NCBI GenBank assembly: GCA_963772645.1
Contig: CAVYYD010000011.1
Coordinates: 62,001-126,000 of the forward strand
Source of the DNA: DASSQJ01 sp963772645
Lineage (GTDB): Bacteria > Actinomycetota > Actinomycetes > Actinomycetales > Dermatophilaceae
Reading direction: 5' to 3'
DNA length: 64,000 nucleotides
The notes beneath the pieces were generated by a model. It saw only the letters and a program-made list of their open reading frames with translations. It was not told the DNA's origin and did not search any database. A program made the translations under genes and the position numbers. Shown here in pieces: positions 54,691-64,000 of this stretch. Numbering within the stretch: the first letter of the stretch is position 1; each line of letters opens with the position of its first letter.

Positions 54691-55513
54691 TCACCGGCGT
54701 CCGGCGAGCACCTCCGCGAGGACGTCGAGGCCACGGTCGACCTCCTGCGGCGTCGTGTACGGGGCGACCGAGAGCCGGAGCAGGGGACCTTCGGCGGTCG
54801 TGCCGCACCACAGGTCGACCGACCGTCGGTGCAGGGCCCGGCGCAGGGCCTCGGGCTCGGTTCCGTCCGGCAGCGCGACGGTGACCATCGACGGCGCCCG
54901 CGGCGCCTCGGCCAGCGGCGTCACCCAGGGGAGGCCGAGCAGCCGACCCAGGGCGTGCGCGGTCAGGGTGGCGCGGTGGTCGGCCAGGCCGTCGGCCTCG
55001 AGGCCGAGCTGGTAGGCCACCGCCTCCGCCCCGAGCAGGTGACCGATGACGTCGTCGGTGCCGACCCACGCGAACCGACGGGTCAGCTCCTCGGCGTCGG
55101 CGAACCAGCGGGTGACCACCGGCCTCAGCCCCTCGGCCGCGTCCGGGGGGACGACGAGGAAGCCGGTGCCCCTCGGCAGGTGCAGCCACTTGTGCAGGGT
55201 CAGGCAGAGGAAGACCCCGGGCCGCGGGCTGGGCAGCGGGACCAGTCCCGCGGTGTGCGCACCGTCGACGACGTCGACGTCGACCCCGCGCCCGGCCAGC
55301 GCGCCGGCCAGCGCCTCGACGTCGGCGAGCCGCGCGGCGGGAGGACTCCAGCAGCGGGAAGAGGCGCTCGTGGTGGAAGGCCGGGTAGTCCTCGTCGGCC
55401 AGCGCCCGCAGCGCCCGCGCATGGCGCAGCACCGGCTGTGGTGTCGCCCCGAACGAGCCGTGGTTGAGGAACACCCGGCCCGGGGCCAGGGCGTAGTCAC
55501 CCGCGCGGTCCAT
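54691..55513 (-). pseudogene. Class V aminotransferase with an internal deletion
   Basis: The start (PGRVFLNHGSFGATPQPVL, from ATG 55513) and the C-terminal part (SPPAARLADVEAL, VDGAHTAGLVPL, LTLHKWLHLPRGTGFL with the PLP Lys, to 54691) match isopenicillin-N-epimerase-like enzymes. The middle, about 120 residues that should hold the cofactor-binding core, is missing, and the junction near 55340 is also out of frame (823 nt). A typical family member is about 390 aa; this one codes for about 274. It is not a simple indel error. Confidence 0.82.
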
Positions 55514-55586
55514 CGGGCCATCGTGCCTGCTCGACGGCGCGCAGGACCGCACCGGGCCGGACGGCCCGTCCGCAGAGCCCGCCGGC

Positions 55587-56909
55587 TCAGTACCAGTGCG
55601 GGCTGCGCGAGAGCCAGGTGGCCCACGCCGAGCACGGGTCGCCGTACCGCCCCTGGATGTAGGCCATCCCCCAGCGGATCTGGGTGGCCGGGTTGGTCAG
55701 CCAGTCGCTGCCGGCGCTCGACATCTTGTACCCGGGCAGCGCCTGGGGGATGCCGTAGGCGCCGGAGGAGGGGTTGGTCGCGCTCCAGCTCCAACCGGAC
55801 TCTCCGTTCCAGAGGTCGACCAGGCAGGACAGGTCCGAGCCGGTGTTCCACCCGTAGGAGCCCATCATCGACCGGGCCGTGGCCTGGGCCTGGGCCGGGC
55901 TGCCCCCGGTCCAGCCGCCGGAGGACGAGCCGCCGGAGGACGTGGAGCCCGACGAGCCCCCGGAGGACGAGCCCGACGAGCCCCCGGAGGAGCCGCCGGC
56001 GGCTCCTCCCGAGCCGCCACCGCCGACCACCGGGGTGCTGGCCGCCGCCCTGGCGGCGGCGTCGCGCTCGGCCTGCGCCGCCGCCGCGGCCCGGCGCCGG
56101 GCCTCCTCGCGGGCACGGGCCTGGGCAGCCAGCCCCTTCGACCGCGCCGACGCCAGCGCCGCGGCGTCCCCCCGGAGCGTCTCGAGCCGCGAGGAGAGGG
56201 CGGAGAGCCGGCTGGACAGCGCTGCCGCCTGGCCGCTCGCGTCGTTCGCGGCCTTCTGCGTCGCGTCCCGGGCGGCCGCGGCCCGCGAGGCGGCAGCGGC
56301 CTGGTCCCGGCGGGCGGCGGCGAGGTAGTCCTGCCGGGCGTGGGCGGTCGACGCTGCGCTCGCGGCGGCGTCGAGGGCGGCACTGGCCCGCTGGGTGTTG
56401 CCGTCGAGGACGACCTGGAGGTCGGAGACGGACTCCGGCGACGCCGACATCATGAGGTCGAGGCTGTCGAGCGTGCCCGTGCCCTGGGTCCAGATGAGCG
56501 CCGCCTCGCTCTTGACCGCGGTGCGGGCCTCGTCGTGCCGCGCCCGGGCCTCGTCGAGCGCCGCCTGGGCCTTGTCGGCGACCGCGGTGGCGAGGTCGAG
56601 GGCGTCCTGGGCCTGTCGCTCGGCGGCGACCGCCTGCGACACCCTGAGCTGGAGCGCCCGGAGCTGGGCCTCGGCCGCCTGCTGCTGGGAGGTGAGGTCG
56701 GCGACCTGCGCTGCGGCGGACGCGGCTGCCCGCCGCGCGGCCGCGACGTCCCCGGCGCTCGGGATGACCGGGTCCCTGCCGGGGAGCGGGCTCGCGAAGG
56801 CGGGTGGTGCGGCCGCGAGCACGGCGAGCACGACGGACACCGCTCCGGCGCGCAGACGGTCCCGACGGCTCAGCACGTCGCACATTGTCACATCAGTCCC
56901 ACCCGACAC
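55587..56909 (-). CDS. Secreted coiled-coil protein with lytic-transglycosylase-like C-terminus
   Basis: 440 aa (432 aa from ATG 56885). Signal peptide (RLRAGAVSVVLAVLAAAPP then AFA) and a long Ala-rich coiled coil (about 50-270), then a Ser/Gly linker (about 290-335). The C-terminus LSCLVDLWNGESGWSWSATN plus YGIPQALPGYKM matches the aggregation-promoting-factor/lysozyme-like transglycosylase domain with catalytic Glu in NGESGW. It probably acts on peptidoglycan during growth or division. A -10 box TATGGT lies at 56946-56951; GTG 56909 and ATG 56885 are both possible starts. Confidence 0.87.
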   Translation of the reverse strand: MSGGTDVTMCDVLSRRDRLRAGAVSVVLAVLAAAPPAFASPLPGRDPVIPSAGDVAAARRAAASAAAQVADLTSQQQAAEAQLRALQLRVSQAVAAERQAQDALDLATAVADKAQAALDEARARHDEARTAVKSEAALIWTQGTGTLDSLDLMMSASPESVSDLQVVLDGNTQRASAALDAAASAASTAHARQDYLAAARRDQAAAASRAAAARDATQKAANDASGQAAALSSRLSALSSRLETLRGDAAALASARSKGLAAQARAREEARRRAAAAAQAERDAAARAAASTPVVGGGGSGGAAGGSSGGSSGSSSGGSSGSTSSGGSSSGGWTGGSPAQAQATARSMMGSYGWNTGSDLSCLVDLWNGESGWSWSATNPSSGAYGIPQALPGYKMSSAGSDWLTNPATQIRWGMAYIQGRYGDPCSAWATWLSRSPHWY

Positions 56910-57022
56910 GGGAGTAAATCCCAGAACTCGTCCCGCTGCTCCCCTACCATACGCGCCCGAGGTCGCCGGCCCGGGAGCAGCGCCGGGGGCCGTGCCGACG
57001 CGGCACCGACGCGGCGCCGACG

Positions 57023-58354
57023 TCAGGACGGGTCGGACCCGGGCCGGGACCGGCCGTGGGTGGGGACGCGGACCCGGTCAGCGAGCATCCGCACGCCTCC
57101 CTCCGGGAGACCGTCGAGGTCCTCGGGGTCCTTGCCGTTCACGAGGACGTCGCCGAGCGCCCGCCAGCGCCGACGGAGCACCGAGGCCGCCTCGCCCAGC
57201 GGGGCCGCCCGCCACCGCTCCCGCTCGCCGCGAGTGGCCAGGCCGAGGGCCTCGAGCCGGGGCAGCGCGTCGGGCACGTCGAAGTCGACAGCGTCGCCAC
57301 ACCGCTCCCGCAGCCACGACTCGACGTGGTCGTCGAGCGCCTCCCGCGTCGCCGGGCCGTCGAGCAGCCCTCGGTAGGCGAGCACGGCCTCCTTGAGGTC
57401 CTCGGCCTCGCCGGAGTCCAGGACGGTGTAGAGGACGCCGGGACCGTCGGCGAGGGTCCTCGCGTACAGCGCCTCGGAGAGCGTCTTGAGGTAGTGGGTC
57501 TTGCGGTTGGTGTACTTCGTCCACTGCCGCCAGAGGTAGCTGCCGAGCGCCACGACCGCCCCGGCGAGGGTGGCGAGCACCCCGGTGCTGACGTGCGGGG
57601 TGTCGTGGCGCAGCCCGACGAACGCGGCGAGCAGGAGCACGAGGAAGCCGACGGCACTCGAGAGCTTGGTGACCGAGACGACGACACCACCGACCAGGGC
57701 CGGCACCCCGATGACGACCTTGTCGACGGTGCGCATCGAGACCCGGGTGCCGGGCAGCAGCATCTCGAGGTCGGGTCGCGGCACGTCCCGGAAGAGCTTG
57801 AGGTGCTCGGTGCCGGGCTCGAACGGCAGCTCCTCGACGTCTCGGCCGGCCTCCGCGTAGTGCTGCGCCTCGTGGTAGCGGGCGTACATGACCACCCGGT
57901 CGAACTGGTCGAACTCGATGCGACGCTCCCGCAGCCCCCGCCACCGCTCGACCGTCCGCTCCTCGCGGCTGACCCCGCGACGCCAGAACCGCAGCTCGGC
58001 GAAGTCGTCGAGGTCGGCCTCGACGTCGACGGCGAAGACCGCCGACTCCCCGAGCGCCTCGTCGAGCACCTCACCGGGGACCTCGTCGTAGTTCGCGTGC
58101 TCGAGCAGGTCGGCGAGCTCGTCGAGCAGGACGTCGCCGCCGGCCACCGCGGCGCGGCGGGCGGTCTCCCGCCGCTCGCGGTACGAGGCGTGGAGGACGG
58201 CGCCGATGCCGCGGGCCGCGGTGCGGAGGTCCTCGGCCGGCCCGGGGTCGAGGTCACGGACGGCGAGGTCGACGGCCTCGTCGGGGGACAGCGGCAGGTA
58301 CCGGGTCCTCGGCACGCCACCGTCCTCTCGCTCGGGGCGGGGCTCCTGCGGCAT
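57023..58354 (-). CDS. DUF3754 (TMEM143-like) membrane protein
   Basis: 443 aa. YRGLRERRIEFDQFDRVVMY-like centre (residues around RIEFDQFDRVVMYARY), LKLFRDVPRPDLEMLLPGTRV and VDKVVIGVPALVGG are DUF3754 hallmarks, with two to three membrane helices (about 225-285). Function unknown. Confidence 0.85.
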   Translation of the reverse strand: MPQEPRPEREDGGVPRTRYLPLSPDEAVDLAVRDLDPGPAEDLRTAARGIGAVLHASYRERRETARRAAVAGGDVLLDELADLLEHANYDEVPGEVLDEALGESAVFAVDVEADLDDFAELRFWRRGVSREERTVERWRGLRERRIEFDQFDRVVMYARYHEAQHYAEAGRDVEELPFEPGTEHLKLFRDVPRPDLEMLLPGTRVSMRTVDKVVIGVPALVGGVVVSVTKLSSAVGFLVLLLAAFVGLRHDTPHVSTGVLATLAGAVVALGSYLWRQWTKYTNRKTHYLKTLSEALYARTLADGPGVLYTVLDSGEAEDLKEAVLAYRGLLDGPATREALDDHVESWLRERCGDAVDFDVPDALPRLEALGLATRGERERWRAAPLGEAASVLRRRWRALGDVLVNGKDPEDLDGLPEGGVRMLADRVRVPTHGRSRPGSDPS

Positions 58355-58465
58355 CGACCCAGTCTCTCCCAGCCCGGGCCGTAACGGGGGAGTCAGGACC
58401 CGGGCCGGTGGGGACGCGCCGACTCTGGGGTGGGTGCTCCCCGAGGAGCGGATGCAGCGGCGCGG

Positions 58466-58963
58466 TCAGCGGGCGCGGACCGCGACGTCGACCTCACCCG
58501 TGGCGCCCTCGATGTCGTGCTCCGCGGTGGTGAGCAGCCGGTCGGCGAGGCGGCGCAGCGCGCGCGCCACGGCGATCTCGTCACCGATGTGCGGGCTCGG
58601 GCTGTCCGTGCCCGCGCGGTGGCTCGTCCCGCGGGCGGTCAGGGCCTCCGGGGAGTCGGCGAGGAGCGCGACCGTGGCGGTCGTCTCGTCACCCCGCTCG
58701 AAGAGCGTGACCCGGACCGTCCACTCGCGCATGGACCCCAGGTCCGGGCGCTCGACGACGTCGCTGAACTCGCGATGGCCACCCTCGGTGACCCGCAGCA
58801 CGGCCCCCGGCCCGGGGTACATCGTGCTCGTGTGGCCGTCCTCCCAGCGCACGGTGTACGGCGGCGCCCCGTCGGGCCCGCACTCGAGGACCTCCCCGGC
58901 CCTCGTCGGCTGGTCCACCAGCTCGCCCGCGAGGATGATGTGGTCTCCGGCCCTGGCCCGCAT
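58466..58963 (-). CDS. DUF1918 plus DUF1876 two-domain protein
   Basis: 165 aa. Residues 1-60 are a DUF1918 SH3-like domain (GDHIILAGELVDQPTRAGEVL, YTVRWEDGHTSTMYPG). Residues about 80-160 are a dsRBD-like DUF1876 domain (REWTVRVTLFERGDETTA, IGDEIAVARALRRLADRLL). Actinobacteria often carry these as separate small proteins; fusion here is notable. Function unknown. Divergent from the esterase gene across 246 bp with a TAGCCT -10 box (59157-59162). Confidence 0.88.
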   Translation of the reverse strand: MRARAGDHIILAGELVDQPTRAGEVLECGPDGAPPYTVRWEDGHTSTMYPGPGAVLRVTEGGHREFSDVVERPDLGSMREWTVRVTLFERGDETTATVALLADSPEALTARGTSHRAGTDSPSPHIGDEIAVARALRRLADRLLTTAEHDIEGATGEVDVAVRAR

Positions 58964-59209
58964 GGCCGCCTCCTTGGCTCCTCGTCACCCACTCACGAGG
59001 TGTGCCGGGGCGGTGGCGACGGCCCGCGGCACCCGCTTCCATCCTCCCCCTTACCGGTGCTCGGCGACAGACCTGCGGGGCGTGGCCTGGGTCGCGTCCG
59101 CGCGGCGTGCGGCACCCCCGCCACGGGGGACCACGGGGGCCACGGGGACGCGGGGCTAGCCTTGGCCCGGGCGCCGCCGGCGTGCGTCGCCGGAGACGAA
59201 GGGACGCCG

Positions 59210-60258
59210 ATGACCCCACGCAGCCGCCTGGTGGCGCTGGCCCTGGCGCTGGGTTCGGCCGCGCTCGTGAAGCCGCTGGCCGCCCGCCGGGCCGCGCTCG
59301 ACGCCGTCCCCGAGGGCCTGCGCAGCCCCGCCTGCTGGCTGCCCTCGGCGCCCTCGCCCTCCGTGCCGTTCGCATCGGGGGTGCTCAGGCTCCTCCGCGC
59401 CCTGCCGGGGCAGGCCTCACCGCTGCGGCCGGGGGTCACCGTCGAGCGTCGGGTCGTGTCGGCCGGCCCCGGTCGGACCTCGGTCCCGGTCCACGTCTAC
59501 GAGCCGGCGGGTCGCGCCCGACCCGGTGGCGCGGTGCTGTGGACCCACGGTGGCGGGTACGTCCTCGGCGACCCGGTGGCCTACCACGACGTCTGCAGCC
59601 GGCTCGCCGACGAGCTGCGGGTGCTCGTCGTCAGCGTCGAGTACCGCCTCGCCCCCGAGCACCCCTTCCCGGCAGGCCTCGAGGACGCCTACACGGCCCT
59701 GCTCTGGCTGCACGGGTCCGCGGACGAGCTGGGGGTCGACCGGCACGCGGTGGCGGTGGCGGGGGACAGCGCCGGTGGCGGGCTCGCGGCGGCTCTCGCC
59801 CAGGCCGCGCACGACCGCGGCGAGGTGGCGGTGTGCTTCCAGGCGCTCGTCTACCCGATGCTCGACGACCGCACCGTGCTCCGCGCCGTGCACGCGGGAC
59901 GCGGCGCACTCGTCTGGACCCCGTCGTCGAACCGGTTCGGCTGGAGCGCCTACCTCGGGGGCCCGCCACGGGGGGCCTCCGCCCCCCAGTACGCCGCCCC
60001 GGCCCGCCGCGAGGACCTCGCCGGCCTGCCACCGGCCTGGATCGGCGTCGGTGACCTCGACCTGTTCTTCGAGGAGGACGTCGAGTACGCCGAGCGCCTC
60101 GAGGCCGCGGGCATCCCCTGCGAGCTCGTCGTCGTGCCCGGGATGTACCACGGTGCCGACCGGTTCCGGCCCGCCGACCCGAGGATGGTCGACTTCACCC
60201 GGAGCATGGTCGAGGCACTGCGCCGGGCCCTGGCGCGCACGGCCGCGGAGCCCGGGTG

Positions 60259-60259
<1 letters not shown>
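59210..60259 (+). CDS. HSL-family alpha/beta hydrolase (esterase/lipase)
   Basis: 349 aa. Hormone-sensitive-lipase type: oxyanion HGGGY, nucleophile GDSAGGG, acid in GVGDLDLFFEED and catalytic His in GMYHGADRF. The first 30 residues are hydrophobic and may anchor it to the membrane. ATG 59210 has GAAGGG upstream. It overlaps the next gene's start (TGATG), so the two are coupled, suggesting a shared lipid pathway. Confidence 0.9.
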
Positions 60260-61428
<1,169 letters not shown>

Positions 61429-61442
61429 GTAGGCTCACGGCC

Positions 61443-61952
61443 GTGACCACGCTCGTCCTCACCGTCATCGGCGACGACCGCGCCGGCCTCGTCAAGGCCC
61501 TCGCCGACGTCGTCACCGCCCACGACGGCAACTGGGAGCGCAGCCACCTCGCCGAGATGGCCGGCAAGTTCGCCGGCATCGTCGAGGTCTCGGTCCCGTC
61601 GGCGCGCGCCGCCGGGCTCCAGGAGGCGCTCCGGCCGCTGCACGGGCTGCTCGACGTCGAGGTGCACCCGGGAGCCGGCCACGGTGCGGTGCGCCGCCGC
61701 GAGGTCGCCGTCGAGGTCGTCGGGAACGACCACCCCGGCATCGTCCAGGCGGTCTCCGGCGCGCTCGCCGAGCACGGCCTGAGCGTCGCCGAGCTGGAGA
61801 CGACGACCCGCGACGCGCCGATGGCCGGGGGCCGGCTCTTCGAGGCGCGGGCCCTCGTCGTCGTGCCGGAGGAGGCCGACCTCGGCGCGCTGCGCGCCGC
61901 ACTCGAGCGGATCGCCGCCGAGGTGCTGGTCGACCTCGCGGTCCGCGACTGA
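61443..61952 (+). CDS. Double-ACT-domain protein, GcvR-like
   Basis: 169 aa. Two ACT domains: LVLTVIGDDRAGLVKALADVV (1-75) and VAVEVVGNDHPGIVQAVSGAL (about 85-160), each with the GxxxPG/AG ligand turn. GcvR-type proteins sense glycine or other amino acids. A TAGGCT -10 box ends seven bases before the GTG with no ribosome site. Function here is inferred. Confidence 0.85.
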   Translation: MTTLVLTVIGDDRAGLVKALADVVTAHDGNWERSHLAEMAGKFAGIVEVSVPSARAAGLQEALRPLHGLLDVEVHPGAGHGAVRRREVAVEVVGNDHPGIVQAVSGALAEHGLSVAELETTTRDAPMAGGRLFEARALVVVPEEADLGALRAALERIAAEVLVDLAVRD

Positions 61953-61965
61953 CCATCCCCTGAGT

Positions 61966-62007
61966 CGGGTGCCGAAGTGGTCGCTCCGGCGACCGCTTGA
62001 GCACCCG
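61966..62007. repeat. Dispersed stem-loop repeat, copy 5
   Basis: A 19-bp stem with three mismatches (61966-61984 with 61989-62007), 4-nt loop, between two convergent genes, 13 bp after the ACT gene's stop. Confidence 0.75.
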
Positions 62008-62025
62008 AGGCGAGGGGAGGGTGCC

Positions 62026-62856
62026 TCAGCGGCCGAGGTCGACGGCCACGAGCGCGCCGTCCCAGACGTGCTGCGGGTCGGTGAGCGCGGTGGCCGACCA
62101 GGTCGCGACCGCCGCGTAGAGCGTGGACCCGGACCCGTCGAGGGCGCACGAGAAGGCGGCCCGGCCCAGGTCGATGCGGCGCAGGACCTCCCCGCCCTCG
62201 GCGACCCGGACGAGCGCCGCCGTGGGGACGTCGGCGACCCAGCACGTGCCCTCCGCGTCGAGGGCGATGCCGTCGGGCGCGTGCCCGGGCAGCGCCGCCC
62301 ACTCGCGGCCGGGGCCGAGGCCGCCGTCGTCCTCGACCGGGAAGGCGGTGATGCGGGCCGCGTGCGACTCCGCGACGAGGAGGGTCGCGCCGTCGGCCGT
62401 GACCGCCATCCCGTTGGGGAACTGCAGGCCCCGGGCGACGACGCGGGGTGGCGCCTCAGCGGTGACGTGGACGACGAGGCCGTCCTCGTCCGGTGGCGTC
62501 GGGAACCCTCGGCGAGGATCGAAGTTGCCACTGTTGACGTAGCCCCGAGCCGGTCCGGTGAGCACGACCTCGTTCCAGGCCCCGACCGCCAGCCCCGACA
62601 GGTCCGCCCACGGCGTCAGCGTGCCGTCGGCCTCCAGCCGCAACACCCGCTCGGCGGCGTTCGAGACGACCTGGACGGGGCCGTCGGGGTGGCGGTCGAA
62701 GCACAGCGGCAGGGACGCGTGCCGCAGGAGGACCTCATCGGCACCGGACGGGCCCACCGAGCGGACCACCCCGGCGGTCCAGTCGGCGACGAGAACCCGG
62801 CCGTCCCAGCACCGCACCGACTCGGGCATCCCGAGACCCGACAGGATCGTGCGCAC
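62026..62856 (-). CDS. SMP-30/gluconolactonase-like beta-propeller
   Basis: 276 aa. LSGLGMPESVRCWDGRVLVADW, GLQFPNGMAVTADG and PDGIALDAEGTCWVAD are SMP-30/gluconolactonase stretches with metal-binding Glu, Asn and Asp. GTG 62856 follows a TACCGT -10 box (62864-62869) by seven bases; longer frames upstream are not conserved. Probably a lactonase. Confidence 0.88.
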   Translation of the reverse strand: MRTILSGLGMPESVRCWDGRVLVADWTAGVVRSVGPSGADEVLLRHASLPLCFDRHPDGPVQVVSNAAERVLRLEADGTLTPWADLSGLAVGAWNEVVLTGPARGYVNSGNFDPRRGFPTPPDEDGLVVHVTAEAPPRVVARGLQFPNGMAVTADGATLLVAESHAARITAFPVEDDGGLGPGREWAALPGHAPDGIALDAEGTCWVADVPTAALVRVAEGGEVLRRIDLGRAAFSCALDGSGSTLYAAVATWSATALTDPQHVWDGALVAVDLGR

Positions 62857-63011
62857 GGGTGCCACGGTAGACCCGGCCCCCGCCGGCGCCGGGTGACCAC
62901 GAGCACCCACCCGGTGTCGCCTCGGCCACGTGGCCGGACGGCGGGGCGGCGCGGCCGATAGCGTGGCCGTCCGGGGCCGGCAGGTGGCCGGCCCGGAGCG
63001 GAGGAGCACGA

Positions 63012-63059
63012 GTGGGCGTCGACGGCGGGGTGGCCGGAGCTGCGGGGACGGGGCCGTGA
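63012..63059 (+). CDS. Possible 15-codon leader ORF coupled to the hydrolase gene
   Basis: GTG 63012 has GGAGGAG upstream and ends in TGA at 63057-63059, overlapping the hydrolase GTG as GTGA. It may be a translated leader. Alternatively one missing G near 63050 would fuse it to the hydrolase as its true N-terminus. Confidence 0.35.
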   Translation: MGVDGGVAGAAGTGP

Positions 63060-63862
63060 CCGTCACCGGGACGGCCCTCGCCCACGACCACGTCACCCGG
63101 AACGGCACCGACGCACCGGTCGTCCTGGTCCACGCGGGCATCGCCGACCGGCGCATGTGGGACCCGCAGTGGGGCCCGCTGACCGCCGTGCTCGACGCCG
63201 TCCGGATGGACCTGCGGGGCTACGGTGACTCCGACGCCCCTCCCTCGCAGCCGTTCTCGAACCCGGTGGACGTCCTCGCCACCCTCGAGGCCTGCGACGT
63301 CACCCGGTGCCACCTGGTCGGTGCCTCGCTTGGGGCGGGCGTCGCGCTCGAGGTGGCGCTCGCCCGGCCCGACGTCGTCGAGTCGCTCGTCCTCGCCCCG
63401 CCGGGCGGCAGCCTGCTGGCCACCCGCACCGACGACCTCGACCGCTTCGTGGCCGCCGAGGAGGCGGCCCTCGAGGCGGGCGATGTCGATGCGGCGGTGC
63501 TCGCGAACCTCGACGCCTGGGTGGCCGGCCGGGGCCGGAGCATCGACGAGGTCGACCAGGGGGTGGTGGCGGCCGTGGCCCGGATGCAGCGCCGGGCGTT
63601 CGACATCCAGCGGGGATGGGGCGAGGAGGTCGTGGAGGTCGACCCGCCCCGCGACCCGCTGCGCCGGCTCGCCGAGGTCGCGGCCCCGGTCCTCCTCGTC
63701 GTGGGGGCGCTCGACCTCGACACCACGCTCGACAGCGCCGACCGCCTCGAGCACGGGCTCGACGACGTGACCCGCCTCGACTGGTCGGACGTCGCGCACC
63801 TGCCGAGCCTGGAGCAGCCGGAGCGGTTCACCGAGCTGCTCCTGGAGTGGCTCGTCCCCTGA
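63056..63862 (+). CDS. Alpha/beta-fold hydrolase
   Basis: 268 aa. VVLVHAGIADRRMWDPQ (oxyanion region), nucleophile in GASLGAG (GxSxG), LLVVGALDLDTTL (acid) and SDVAHLPSLEQPERF (catalytic His). Reaction unknown. -10 box TAGCGT at 62959-62964. The GTG start has no site of its own apart from coupling to the leader frame; see 63012. Confidence 0.85.
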   Translation: MTVTGTALAHDHVTRNGTDAPVVLVHAGIADRRMWDPQWGPLTAVLDAVRMDLRGYGDSDAPPSQPFSNPVDVLATLEACDVTRCHLVGASLGAGVALEVALARPDVVESLVLAPPGGSLLATRTDDLDRFVAAEEAALEAGDVDAAVLANLDAWVAGRGRSIDEVDQGVVAAVARMQRRAFDIQRGWGEEVVEVDPPRDPLRRLAEVAAPVLLVVGALDLDTTLDSADRLEHGLDDVTRLDWSDVAHLPSLEQPERFTELLLEWLVP

Positions 63863-64000
63863 GCAGCTCGGCGAGCCGCTGCGCGTTCGCCACCGCGTAA
63901 CCGTGCTCGTCGTTGTTGAAGTAGCCGCGGACCTCGTGCCCGGCGGCCTCCCACTCACCGATCCGGTCGGCCCACCACCGCAGGTCCTGCTCGGGGTACG
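63828..64000 (-). CDS. 3' end of a DUF72 protein gene, cut by the window edge
   Basis: The minus strand reads YPEQDLRWWADRIGEWEA and YFNNDEHGYAVANAQRLAELL before the stop at 63828; these are the C-terminus of DUF72 (YecE-like) TIM-barrel proteins. It overlaps the convergent hydrolase gene by 35 bp. The start lies outside the window. Confidence 0.85.
   Translation of the reverse strand, partial: YPEQDLRWWADRIGEWEAAGHEVRGYFNNDEHGYAVANAQRLAELLRGRATPGAAR

Noticed and set aside
55899..56050. Possible repeat array in the plus strand
   Set aside because: Encodes the Ser/Gly linker of the coiled-coil cell-wall protein on the minus strand; codon-level repetition only.
56910..57022. Possible ydaO-type c-di-AMP riboswitch before the cell-wall protein gene
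   Set aside because: DisA makes the idea attractive, but the gap is only 113 bp and I see no ydaO consensus segments.
59375..59395. gggtgctcagg-like repeat core
   Set aside because: Lies inside the esterase coding sequence without a partner arm.

Overview
This is a very GC-rich window (most third codon positions are G or C) from an actinobacterium. Gene content and order point to the Micrococcales, most likely an Intrasporangiaceae-type genome; that family placement is inferred from gene order and protein style, not from any search. Two blocks of gene order known from Mycobacterium tuberculosis can be recognised here, interleaved. Block A is ino1, padR, ponA, a membrane glycosyltransferase-like gene, rpsF, ssb, rpsR, rplI and, about 41 kb later, dnaB. 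Block B is radA, disA, mutY, clpC, lsr2 and lysS.

Layout. 1-7.7 kb: inositol-phosphate synthase and a PadR regulator, divergent from a bifunctional penicillin-binding protein, then the S6/SSB/S18/L9 ribosomal-replication operon. 7.7-13.4 kb: a betaine-type BCCT transporter, then radA, disA (c-di-AMP synthase) and mutY. 13.4-19.2 kb: a LacI-family remnant, a secreted membrane-anchored metallopeptidase whose reading frame runs antisense through argA, and clpC. 19.4-26.3 kb: a double-strand-break and base-repair island of nei, ku, a split LigD (ligase and polymerase as separate overlapping genes) and a two-component system with a divergent membrane protein. 26.3-31.7 kb: an FhuF-like iron-sulfur protein, lsr2, a small membrane protein, lysS (frameshifted here), an mmsA-type dehydrogenase and a TauE-type permease. 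31.8-34.3 kb: an acyl desaturase with its reductase under tandem palindromic operators. 34.4-43.0 kb: a complete BMP-type nucleoside ABC importer beside a translationally coupled set for methylthioadenosine-type nucleoside salvage (phosphorylase, deaminase, cupin, SDR). 43.2-48.6 kb: a gamma-glutamyltransferase-like gene, a MATE exporter, frameshifted AlkD-like and acetyl-CoA hydrolase genes, and DUF2277. 48.6-54.2 kb: a DnaA-box-like cluster, dnaB, an SPFH protein, a frameshifted Asp-box protein and a secreted phosphoesterase. 54.2-64 kb: YrhK, a deleted aminotransferase, a coiled-coil cell-wall protein with a lysozyme-like C-terminus, DUF3754, DUF1918/DUF1876, an esterase coupled to a sterol-desaturase-type enzyme, a double-ACT protein, an SMP-30 protein, an alpha/beta hydrolase and the end of a DUF72 gene.

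How the genes work together. The repair genes (radA, mutY, nei, ku, ligase, polymerase, AlkD-like) cover base excision, non-homologous end joining and recombination; DisA links DNA integrity to c-di-AMP. The ABC importer plus phosphorylase and deaminase suggest uptake and salvage of purine nucleosides.

Three cross-cutting patterns stand out. First, a dispersed stem-loop family (five copies) sits just outside gene boundaries. Second, many genes have a -10 box (TAnnnT or close) ending 6-8 nt before an ATG or GTG with no Shine-Dalgarno, which suggests leaderless transcripts. Third, several genes are broken by single-base indels, mostly in G/C runs, which looks more like sequencing error than decay. 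Two other genes (the LacI remnant and the aminotransferase) carry real-looking internal deletions. No tRNA, rRNA, CRISPR array, transposase or prophage was seen.
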